Source: Larimichthys crocea (taxonomy: Eukaryota > Chordata > Actinopteri > Sciaenidae). From it: a DNA stretch of 64,000 bases. Positions within the stretch are counted from its first letter, which is position 1. The number at the start of each line of letters is the position of its first letter. A program made the translations under genes and the position numbers. A model generated the notes under the pieces. The model did no database searches, was not told the DNA's origin, and saw only the letters and a list, made by a program, of their open reading frames with translations. The stretch covers positions 2,780,642 through 2,844,641 of the forward strand of contig NC_040013.1 in the NCBI RefSeq assembly GCF_000972845.2, written 5' to 3'. Shown here one piece after another: positions 14,601 through 26,600 of the stretch.

Positions 14601-17600
14601 TGTGTGGCGTGCATGCACGTATTAGATATTTCGGTCTTACAGGTTTTCCATTTTGGGACCAGTGTCTGTCCGGAAGAGGTATTCCATCCAACAGCATGCA
14701 GGGAATACTCAGGGACTGACCGATGCCAGTGGTGATGACTGGGGCACCTTGAGCCAAGAGAGGAGGCTCTGCAGGGAAAAGGACGTGTAAAGACATAAAT
14801 GCTTGACAAGAGCAGTAAAATGTGGATGTATTTTGAGGCTACAGCTTTCTAGTCACTGCCAGAGAGAGATAAGAGAGCTTAGACAAGCCTACCGAGTCCA
14901 GTGACACTAACTCTGGCTTCAGTTTTGACGGTTCCAAACTGGTTCTTGGCCTCGCAGAAATACAGGCCTTCATCATCCAGCCAGACACCTGCAGTCAAAC
15001 ACACAGGAGGAAACTTAGCACACGTCTATACATCCGAGATAAGCAGCCGAGAGAGAAAACAATTCATCTGGAAAAAAGAATAAGTCCACGCTAATAGCGG
15101 TTAAGTCCTCTTCTCAATAACAAGTGGTATTATTGGTTTGACCGGGCTGTAATTAAGAGTTAAAAATAGAAAATAACGGGATTAATGGGTTCGCCTCAGC
15201 TGCCAGTCTGCTGACACACATGTGCTGCTTAGTAAATTCTCTGGAGATCACATGTTGGAAGATCAACATATGATTCACTCCTTGTGTTTAGATAGTCTGG
15301 CCGATGTTTAAACAGGTGATGACAAGACATCGAGCATTAAAGCAAAAAGGGGGCAGAAGGCGCGAGGGGCGGCGGACACGATATAAAGACGGAGATATTT
15401 TTCTAAAACAACGGATTTGTTGCAGATCAATCCATCTGCAACGGACTGAGCTAATTGGGTCAGACGGCGGCCACAAATGGAAACACTGACACAAGCAGCC
15501 CATGCAAATACGTCCGTTCCTATCCAATATAATATTATGCATGCTATAAACATTTAGTCTCAGGAGCACAAAGGGTCGGGGATTAGTCATACTGCACGCA
15601 GAGAGGCCTCCAGAGTTCAACATTTAAATCCCTCACAATGAAGGATAAATAAATGGACAAACTTCCTCTTGCAGATTGATGAATAGCATTAAAGAAGAAG
15701 AAGAAGTGCTTTTAGGTTACGGATACCAACACTAATAATGCTTTGAGAGCCATTTTTACACTCTAACTTCACAGATGGTAAAGACATCCTGTCGCCCCCC
15801 CTCTCTTAAGAAAATGTTAGCTGAATTCAATATGAAAGGCGCCACCTCTTCTATATATAATCACTCTCAAAATTTCAGTCATGCCAGTCAGTGCAGAGCA
15901 AACCACCGAGCTGCATCAGCCTGCACTGCAGACCAAAGCTCTCTGCCGTGATAGTGTTTCACGGAGAACTCACTCTGGATTAGAAGATGTCCGTTCTCCA
16001 GCTGCATTGTTCTACTGTGGCTGTCTCTCCTTGTGAGAATCTGCCTGCCGCCCTGTCTGTGCCAGGTCACTGTCGGTTGCGGGAAACCTCGGGCAGTGCA
16101 GGGCAGGGTGATATTCTCCCCGACGTTAGCTGTCACGTCAACCGGTGCCTCGGAGAACAAAGGGCCCGCTGTGGAGGGGAGAGTGAATTTTTCCTTTGTG
16201 TACATTTTGAGAGGAAAATAAAGCTTCATGTGGAACGCTGAAGTGTCGTCTCACCTCCGACCTCCAGACTGACGCTGCCGGCCGAGACTCCTGCAAGGCT
16301 GCTGGCCACGCAGTTGTACTGACCGGCGTCGACCTCCTGCACACCTCGGATGTGCAGGGTGCCGCGGTATACGTCCTGCTCGACGAAAGGAGCGGAGCCC
16401 ACCTCGAGCTCACCTGGAAACACGCGTAAAACAAACCTGTTGGACATTTTCAACGACTATTTTTACACACACGCTGTTTTTTCACATTAATTTACCTTTG
16501 AACCAGTGCACAAGAGGAGGGGGAACGCCTGTGGCTTGACACTCCAGAGTTGCATCACCACCAACAGAAACAAGCACCACCTGCTTTGCCACGGTTATTC
16601 TGGGCACCTCTGGAGGAAAGAAGACAGAGACCTTTTATTCTGAATGTGCTGCTGCTATATACAGAAATAATAGTAGAATAATGTTGGCTTACACCAGCAC
16701 AGGCTGCAGAACAGACCTGAGGTAAATATAAAAACCATACACACACATTCTGTGCCAGCCGACGGATCAGGGGAAACATGCTTTTGGAGCAGGCAGACAG
16801 CTGAGCTGAAAGGATGACATGATCTATCTCACGAGGCTCTCGCTGCCTTGACAGATCAGCGTTGTTAAAAATGACATTCGGAGACGAAAGTGTGTAAAAT
16901 ACCGAGCGCACCGCAGGAAGCGAGCTGCCACGCTCCATCAGTGTCGAGGTTTTCTGTCAACCGCTAACTGACACGCCGTGACGGAAACTTCAGGCCGACA
17001 ACTGTCGGTGCTCACGAGCGGGAGAAGCATCCCATTGTGTGAGGCTGGGGCGGCATGCGGCCGTACTCTGCTCAGAGTCGGTGCACTCTTCACCCCGGAT
17101 ATCTATCACGCACAGACTGATTCAAAAACGAATGCTCCAGAAAAACAGTCAACAACATTTGAACGCCAACAAGGAATGATAATTCAGAGCAGAATATGAA
17201 AAATAAACTCTAAATATTAAAACAGATCCTTCCAGGAAGAGCATGTCTTCACATTGGCAACATCAACCTCACGTCTGTGGCGATATCTTGACTCACCTGC
17301 AAAAGTAAGCGACACAGACTGGGAGGCCGTCCCTGCATCATTGGTTGCCAAACATGTGTAGTTCCCAGCATCCTCCGGGAGAGCCCCTCTTATGGTCAGA
17401 ACTCCGTTTTGGTGCAGACTCAACCTGCCGACCAAATCGACACAATTCATGTTTGTCGTTCTCTTTGTGATTACATGCGCAGATGGAAAAACAAGCGATT
17501 CATCTCTCAAACCTTCCTGAGATCCTTGAGTATCACGAGACACATTTTTCTTCGAATATGTATTTTGCACAGACGCACGAAGCGCTTGTGGTTTCGGAAA

Positions 17601-20600
17601 GCGAGATTTCACATCAGAAGATGTAAATCTAGCGATGATGCAAACAAGATGTGGCAATCGTGCATGTCGTTAAAGTGGAACGTAACGACTCACGAAGTCC
17701 ACTGTGCCAGAGGTGTTGAGTGGGCTGAGAGTTCCCCTTACCTCGGCCGATTAGTGAGGAACATGTTTCCATGGCTCCAGAAGAGCTGGGGAGGGGGGGA
17801 GCCGGACGCCGAGCAGACGAGGCGAATCTCGGCCCCTCGGGAGAAAGCCTGGCTCTGGGGCCGGACTACCACAGAAGGAGGCTCTGCAAAGGGAGTCAAA
17901 CAGAATGCTGATGATGATGATGACTCAGGGCTTTGTCAGAGCCGCATGATGTCATTTACAACTTCCCAATCACAAGTTTAACAACAGCAAAATCCTCGTA
18001 ATGTGGGTAACGATTACCAGCAATCCATCCATCCGTCTGACTTCATGACTGCAGGATTGCAGCGAGGAAAGCGTTTCACATTTATTTGTCTGTTTTTGAA
18101 AATTCATTACAAGCATCTTGAACGAATGCCCACGCTAGAAGCCGCACTTCTCAACAGGCATCCATTCTGCCAGATGAGAAACATTTTCTGACAAGGAAGT
18201 GGCTCAATCTGGACTGCGAGGAGGCTGAGCCAATAATGGAAAACAGATGACGGGGGCCAGAGAGGAGCCGTGAGGCCCCGGTGTGTTTAAGTGTTTAAGC
18301 AGATGACCTGCAGGGTATCGTGCTACCGTACCTGGGACGAGAAGCCACACGGTGATTCTGGCGTCTCCGTGGTCGTTGGCGGCCACGCAGCGGTACTCCC
18401 CGGCGTCCTGAGTCTGCACCCCGCTGATCTGCAGGGACGAGTCGGGCAGCAGCTTCACCCTCCCGGCTCGTGCCCGGATGGCGCGACCCGCTCGGTGCCA
18501 CGTCAGGTTGTGGCGCATGGAGCCTTCCACCTGGCAGGACAGCACGGCCACGCCTCCCGCGGGGGAACTCACATTCACGGCTGGCCTCAGGACCGGAGAA
18601 GGCTCTGTTTTAGTGGCAACACAAGCAAAACATCAGAGTGCTGTTATCAGCGGTGAACAAACAGAGCAGAAATAGTTTATTCTAATCCAAATGTTTGTCC
18701 TGGCATGCTCTGTATCGTGTTGATTCATGAATCTGGAGATTAAAATAAAAGTCTGGAACTTATATCAAAGCCTCACTGTGACTGTGATGCATGCAGGAAA
18801 AACAAAGTGTGTGTGACATACCTCTAACAGTCAACTGTGTTAAGGCGCGTCCCTGTCCGGCGCTGCTCTGCGCCACGCACTCGTACAGGCCTTCATCCTC
18901 AGCTGATGCACGGGCAATCTCCCATGATGCTATGGCAGAATTCCTGAGACAAAAGACACGCTTGGTTCGTTGGCTGGAGCATGACAATAGCAACAAGATC
19001 CTATTTTACAGCACATTCAATTAGTGTCTCTGGCACACACACACACACACACACAGTGGGAATAGTTTTCACCACAAGTCAGCTCAGCTTCATGAATGTA
19101 ATTCAAAGCAGAGCGTTGAACTCCGAGCAAAAGAAAAGGCGCTTTGTTAATTTCTCAAGATGACACAATCGGATAATGTAATGTTCACAAAATCGACTGT
19201 GTATACCAGTTTCCTGACAGATGAGCCAATAAAACGCGAGAAGCACTAATGCTTTGCAGGCGAGCTCACTGGTAAGAGCAGTGAGTGACCTAATTAGCGT
19301 TTTTTACGGCAGCTAATGGGCGAATGAAGCTGCAGCATCTGTGGGAAGGCAAAGCCAAATGTGACAGAGCGCTGAGCAAAGAGACGGAAGGACTCACTGA
19401 AAGAACTTCTCGTCTCCCAGTGTAATCCCATTCCTGGTAAATCGCAGCCTGTAGGGAATGTCGCTCTGCACCGAGCAGCCAATCACAGCGGGCTGCATGT
19501 AGAGGCCCTTCACTACATCAGGCATGCTAACAACTGGGGGATCTACAGGAGGAAGGAAACAAAGGTTAGAGGTCAGGAGAGAGATTGATGAGGTGTGAGA
19601 GACACTGTGGAGTGGCTCTGGTGAGGTGAGGTGTCCACAGGAAGGGGGTTGTCTTGCCTGGAACGATGTTGGTGTAGGATACACTGGACAGCCTCTGGAA
19701 GCGGTAGCCCTCCTCGTCTTTGCCCGTCACCTTGATGAAGAAGCTCTGGGAGGGGGTGCGGAACTCCGGGAGACTCCACAGTCCTTGTTGGCCGAGGTCG
19801 GAGGGCAGAGGCACGGGGATTGTACGTAAGGAGCGGCCTGAGCCTGACATGAGCTCAGCGTGGCTCAGCTGACCCGGAGGCTTCAGGCCCGCGCATTTCA
19901 GCAAAACATGGGCTGGAAGTCCTGAGAGACAAAGAAAGATCGTCATCAGATCATCTCCTGCAACGTGGTGTCGGTCAAATAAGAACTCAAGAAGCTAACG
20001 GAAACATGTCCGGCACCTTTTATCGGTCTCTCTCTGGTGTGGTTGAACTCAAAGACAGGTACGCTGGAAAATCCAGCCCGGAAGTCGAGATTGCTGACTC
20101 CTGTGACTCTCAGAGTATGGCGCCCACTGCAGCTCACCTTTTGATGGAAAGCAGTAGTATTCAATTGTCAGAAATGCTCAAGTCAACATATTTTTGGATC
20201 ATTCACCGGGGCAGTACCTTCAGTTTCCAAGCCCCAGGTCTGGGAAACTTCAGATTGACAACCCGAGCAGAGTTGGGAATATTTAGGAGCTCTTTAAGGC
20301 CCTGCGCTTCTCCAACTACACGACCTGAGAAAAGAAGAAGGCGAGTGACTTCAATTCAAAATATGTCTGAATTATTTAACATGGCAGGAAAGATGAGAGT
20401 GTGATGTATGGTAATGTGTCTACCGAGAGGGTCGCTGAGCTCGATTTGCGGTGCTGGTCCACTGAGCGACACGGTGACCTCTCGCAGGCTGGGGTCAAAG
20501 GGCACTTCCCACTTATTCTCCTGGGCGCTGTCATGGTTGGAGGATAGCAGGTGGACCTTCATGGCCTGGACTGTCTCTTCTACCCACTTTAAAACCTGGC

Positions 20601-23600
20601 AGGGGGACAAAAACACCATCACCGGACTGTAACGGAGACATACTCGTCGACGGGTGATGCTGGGACCTTTCAAAAAGGCCCCCCCCTCCATCAAACCCTT
20701 CCTCTCCCCGAGCAGCAGGCTGCTCTTTGTCGCCGGACTATTCTTTCATTGCTAAAGTATCCCTCCGAGGGATTTTGCCTAAACAAAGGAAAAGTGAAAC
20801 GACTCGACTGTCAAACTGATAACATACAGTTTTCTGCACTCTCAAGCACGGATTCCCAGAAGAGTGTCTCTCGCAGTGGAAGTCTGTCATGCAGTGGTCC
20901 CCCTCCTGCTGCTACAGCTTTCATGAATCATGAGGCTTGTTCCTCAGAATAGAAAGCAGTGGTTTATGTGGATGCGGCGGGGGTAAGACGTCAAAGGGAG
21001 GGAAGGGGGGTTCCTTTTGTTTTAGAAATAAATTTAAACTGTATATTCCACAGTATCAAACTGACTGTCAAGCAGGATCATTTATGGACGGAGACAGCTG
21101 GGCTTGGTTTCCCATTTTTCTGTTGAATCGGTTAAGCTTCAGAAGCCAGATGAGGTCAGACGGTACCACATTAGGATTGCAAGAGGCTCACTTCTTCTTA
21201 AATGAGTCATTCCACCACTCAGAGCAAAGATTACCCAAAGTCTGACATAACGGTTGACAGTTTGATTACATTTAATGGGAAAAACAATCACCGCTTAGAT
21301 GATAATGTTCCTCCGCAGAAATATACGACAGTGTTGGATTTCAAGTTTCGACAGGTGCTTGACCTTGGAGGTATAATCATTATCACGGTTTTAAGTCAGG
21401 ACGCAGTTTTCCGCTTGTTTTCTCGAAAATGAAAACAGAAGCAGAAGAGCCTGCTGATGTTTCACAGAGTCTCATTTCACTGGCCACAGCGGGCCCCAAA
21501 CTCTTCCATCTTCCAAAAGCTTAACAAGCAACTGCTGTCTAGTATTTGTTTTGACCTCATACAGAGAGGCATTATTGGTCGTGCTGCGTCTGCAACGCAA
21601 CAAAAATGAAGACATTTCTTCCAGCGGGCTCTGGGACACGGCGCCAACGGCAACACATTTTAAGACATTTACCAAAACGAGCAAAAACAAAACAAGGAAA
21701 GCCTTTGATAATTTAATTATCAGGCCTCCGCTTTTTTTTTTGTCTATCAGGTCCACCGGGCGCTGACAGCAGCTGGTTCCCCTCGCTCGTTTTACAACTG
21801 GAAACAGCTGTAATGTCTGCCACATGTGCAGCCATCACCAGCAGAGCAGGAAACTGCTAAGAAGTGACCTACATCTGCCCCAGGATAGAGTCTATTTCTT
21901 ATGCAAGAGTGCAGAGAGGAGCGGGCATTACTCTGCCCCTCGGACCTCAGATAAAAGGAAGTTGAGCACAGAGAGGGGGGGGCGGCTTACTGTCCGGACC
22001 AGGGTAGGTCTGGAGGGAGCATGCTGAGTTCTGCGGCCACTCCCTTGTCTCAACCACTGGGAATGCAGAGGATCTTAAGTCCTGTGAAACCTCATCCGGC
22101 GTGTCTCATTTGAGTTGCTTGCAGGGCTGTTACAGGAAGGACCCCCCCCCCTCTCTGCTATTCATAGAAGCATGACAGATGGGCCAGAATGGAAGAGTTA
22201 GCTGAGGCTGAGGAGTGATGCTGCTGCTGCTGCCTTCTCCTCACTTGCTCAGGTGAATTACCTGCAGGAGAACTACGTAGCTGCGCTGTGGTTAAGCAAA
22301 ACAGCTTGACTCCAGACCTCCCATCGAGCCGGGGTCAGCTTAGTCCTTACTCAGGTTTAAAAACTACAATTGCCGACATTTGCCGGGGACGATATCCCGC
22401 TACAAATCAAGGTTATTAGAGCGAATCGTCCCAGATGGACCCCATGCGTCCTTTTTCTTTGGCACACCTGTCACTAGAGGCCTGTTTCGGAGAGAGAGCG
22501 GCATCTACGACATAGTTGGTGCCTTTGTTTGGTGCACTCAGGAAGATGAGGATAAAATGTCATTACCAGCTCTTTAACTTGCTGCTGCATCCATGTAATG
22601 AGGAAACCATAAGGGCAGTGTTAGAAATGACTCTTCACATGAGGCGGGACGCTACAGGCCAAAACAAAAAGACTTGTGTCTTCTTTCAGGATCTTTAATG
22701 GCTGTTTTCTCCAAATGGGTATGAGTCAGAAATCTCCACTTCAGTAGCTCTTACGTACAACTTGCCCTAACCTTACACGTCCATTCCTTTATTTATATTC
22801 TGAAGGGTTTAACAGAGTTCATATATCATTCACAGCCTGATTTATACAACGTTTTATGACTAAAACATGGCGAAGCTGGATTTTTTATGGTTGTTGACAG
22901 TATTTTCTGATTTATGGAGTGATAAAAAAGAGATATGCAAAAAACCTTTGACTCTAATATGTTGACACAATGCAACAAAAATGTTGAACCCGAGTTTATC
23001 CAATATTTGCATCTATGATCTAGAAAACGTCTGCGGATTAGTGCATATTTTATGAGATAATGCACATTTGCATATTTAAACATATCCTAGGCAGCAGAAC
23101 TGCATCTTCACGATATCTTTCATCACAGTGGACTTTATCTGGAAGCTTAAGCACCACAGGCCTCATTTTTCGATCAGCGCTTCGGGCTGCCGATGACTAA
23201 AAGATGGCATCGTTTACCACGAGGAGCACAGATCAGCGTCCAAGTTTGACAGCACATTAGCGGGGGCTTTCTTGTCCACGCTCTTGTTAACTTATCCATT
23301 TGTTGATCATAACCAGTCACATTTAAAGTGTGTGAAGATTGCGATACAAGGGGGGAGCTGACAATGAGCTGTTGTGCGAGGACTTGGAGCCAAGTCCACC
23401 GGGCAGCTGCGTTGGAAGGAGGGGAGCCATGACAGATCATATCCTGGGATTACAGAGTAAAATAAGCAGTCTGTTTTCTCTCCGCTCTCCCCCCAGAGAG
23501 CACAAAAAGATTTTGTATATTTGATTTGGACGCACTTTATTAAACTGCTATTAAGGGAGAATATTTTGCTTAGATTTGGAGTACTTCTGAGGTTTTTAAG

Positions 23601-26600
23601 GATTAAAGGATTTGCATTAATTTTGTGAAAAAGCATGCCACCCAAGAGCTATAATCACACAGGTCTAAAAAAAGGACTGACATATAGTAATTCAATGCGA
23701 ATCCAAGAAAGTATGCACATGTTTACGTGTAACAGTACACCAAGAATTTGTCAAAACACTTCACTGCTTCAGCGCACGGGCATGTGGAGCTGAGGTGTGA
23801 GGGCCCCGAGTTAATTAAGTCTCTTATTCCCTGAACAATATGACACAAAAATGACTTTCAAACACTCCTTAAACAGCTGGCGGGATTATGGAGTGATAAT
23901 GAACCTAGGCACCACACACACACACTCACATGTTTAGCTACATGCGAGCATGACATGACAGGAAACAGACCCGCACACACACAAACACGTCAGAGTTCAG
24001 AGGTTCAGTGGGCCACCAGTGTGCGAAGCTGTTTGGCTCCAGCTCAGCACTTGCCCAGTCATCTCCTGTGCTGACATGCAGGATACCAGTGTCTCTTCCA
24101 GAGGAAACTCTGGCTTCTTTTACGTCTGCATGGGAAGTGAGCCCTGCTGTCTTTGGCTTCTCAGACACGGCTTCTGTTACATGCTGCTTCCGATATAATA
24201 GAGTCACTCACCCGTATCATATGACCAGGAAGTTTAATATCAGCTTTGGAACCATTTGGTTCCTTTAAATCAAATCGCTTTTATTACATCAGTGGGTCAC
24301 GCTGGGTTTTTTTTTCTCTGGTGCTCCCGCTTTATCATGAGTGCTTGTGTTTAACAAAGGTTTGGTCATTGCAGTGCTCTCACCTCGTTGACCTGCTGCT
24401 TGTCCAGGTGAAAAATCTGTCCGGAGGAGGTGGCGGCAATCTCCTCATACGCCCTGTAGCCAGGCTGAGAGCGGTCCCCGCAGTCCCCGGTCAGCACAAA
24501 TACCACCTGGGAAACGAAGGGGGCAGGAGAGTTAAGAGGATTACTACTGTTCGGTGTTTGCTTTCTACGGGCTCGCTTACAGTTGGCTGCAAACTGACGC
24601 TAATGCTCATTGTCATGCTCCGAGCAGACGCTGACACTGAATAACTTTTGAAGAAACTTTCCCCCACAGCTCCGCCGAGCATCGGGGGAATTTCATTGAA
24701 ATGTAGATCCGTCACCGCATGCCACTGTATTCCTTTTGTTACAGCATGTAATAAATGCAAATATACTCAAAACTGTGTGAGGCAGGTATTTAAAGCTTGG
24801 AATGTGACCGTTCCGCCGCTAAAGTCACATAAACAGCGTTAAAACATTACAGGAGGGTTGAACAAGGATAATGAAACATGTTTTTGTACCAGGGAACCTC
24901 CAGAAATGTGCCATGCCCCTAATGTTTGACATTTACTCGTGCAGTATGTCTCCGGCGTTCTCACAGATCTGTACAGTTTCTCAGTCTGTACCTGTGATTG
25001 GCGGAGCTGCACCAGCTGCAGCACGTCTCTTTTCAGCCGGTAGTCTTTGGCTCTGGCGTCAGTGAAGACGTAGATGAAGGATCCAGGCAGGGAAACCTCC
25101 AAGGCTTTCTTTATGGCTCCGATACTCATCTCGGGGCAGTCGCCTCCACCCTGGGAGACAGAATCACACGTGATCAAACACACCTGGAAGAAATAAACTC
25201 TGAATATCTGATTTTATCTTGATTTTGTACTTGGACAGCTGTTATAAGTCAGCTGTGTCAGGGACATGGGTGCAGAGAAATATTTAAAACATAATACTAA
25301 AGCAACCATTGCTCAACTCAATACTCCAGGGTTCTCGTACTCTCTGAAACAATAAATTCAAGGACTTTCCAGGCCAAATTCAATCAAAGTCTGAATCAGT
25401 TTGAAACATGGATCAAGGTTAATTACTGTTACAACACTGAGACTTTTTAGAATAAGAACTAGCAGGACATAGCACACTTTTAAGGACTGATGGAAGCACT
25501 ACAGCCTTACTTTGCCTAGTGTGATATCTCCGAGTCAGATTGGCAACTTAATGATTCTCCTTGAATTGTGTGACAATTACATGACGTTATACCTCCGTTA
25601 CATCACTGTGGCCACAGTAGCTGCTGCTTGGTAAAAGTCAGAGCAAGTTAGAGCGATGGCAGTCTGCACAGCGATAGCTCGGAGCAGTGTGGAACAGCAC
25701 AGCGTTCGCTTGTCCATGTACAATAATCATTTCAATGTGATCTGCTTCCCACCTGGACAAACAGCTCTTGGAGATCCTGCTGGAACTTCCTTGGGTCGGT
25801 GGTAATGGACACAGGGCCGATATCTGCGAGTTTGGAGACGTAGATCATCAAACAGAGACAATTAAAAAAGAACAAAAATCAGGTGGATTCAATAAGAGGT
25901 GTTCTGTTTTTTTGAAACACAACAGCGTGTGCCTGACAATGAGGTGGCTTAGGTGTAGCTTGTCTGGACTTTTCTTCAAAGTCAACAAAAAGCAGCTATA
26001 TCTGAACAAAGGATTTAGTTGTTCCCTCTCAGCAGTTCAGCATCTGTAAACAGAGAAAAGGCATCTGCAGCATCAGAATTCCTGCTAAGCCACAGTTTAA
26101 TTTATCAGGACCAGAGTGATGCCCTGTAGCTTTTGTGCAAGACATGAATATCAATCACATGCATACACACACACACACACACAGCTCGGGCTGGTTGGTG
26201 CACTGACTGGAGTTACAAGCCTCTGGTTTTCTTTTACACAAATCACTACAATCTGTCCAAAGTTCGGGTGACGACAGAATAATCTTGTTCTTCGGCTGTA
26301 GTCAGCATTTTCTATGACGGTGACTCAAGCAGCAGCAGCAGCAGCAGACCCCCAACATGATGGATAAGAGCCTGTCAGGGCCTGACGCTTACTTGGACGC
26401 CTTCTGGGGTCAATCGATGGAACCGTAAACATTAACCAATACACAGAGAACGCACTGTTTCTGCTATGGAACACTGTTGTCCATAAACACAAGCCTTTCA
26501 TTATAATTACTACAGAAAAGACCCTCATCAGGTAGGGTGGAGCCCCGTGCTTGTTATTCCGACTGTCAAATACCATTTTGAAGCGTCAGTGTGAGACTGA

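Larger units (their letters stand above)
10659..16168 (-). other. hmcn2: hemicentin Ig domains 5-7 (exons 16-21)
   Basis: Residues about 787-1065. Ig5: 16168-15974 plus 14988-14893 ([21 protein letters not shown]). Ig6: 14768-14641 plus 14552-14408 ([19 protein letters not shown]). Ig7: 13337-13225 plus 10818-10659 ([22 protein letters not shown]). Introns separating the halves are long here: 2.4 kb inside Ig7 and 1 kb inside Ig5. The motifs align with the matching Ig modules of HMCN1/HMCN2. Confidence 0.9.

Noticed and set aside
17409..17981. 190-codon open frame on the plus strand
   Set aside because: It lies antisense to hmcn2 Ig3 exons (17297-17424 and 17742-17883), has no signature of a known family, and is explained by the coding composition of the other strand.
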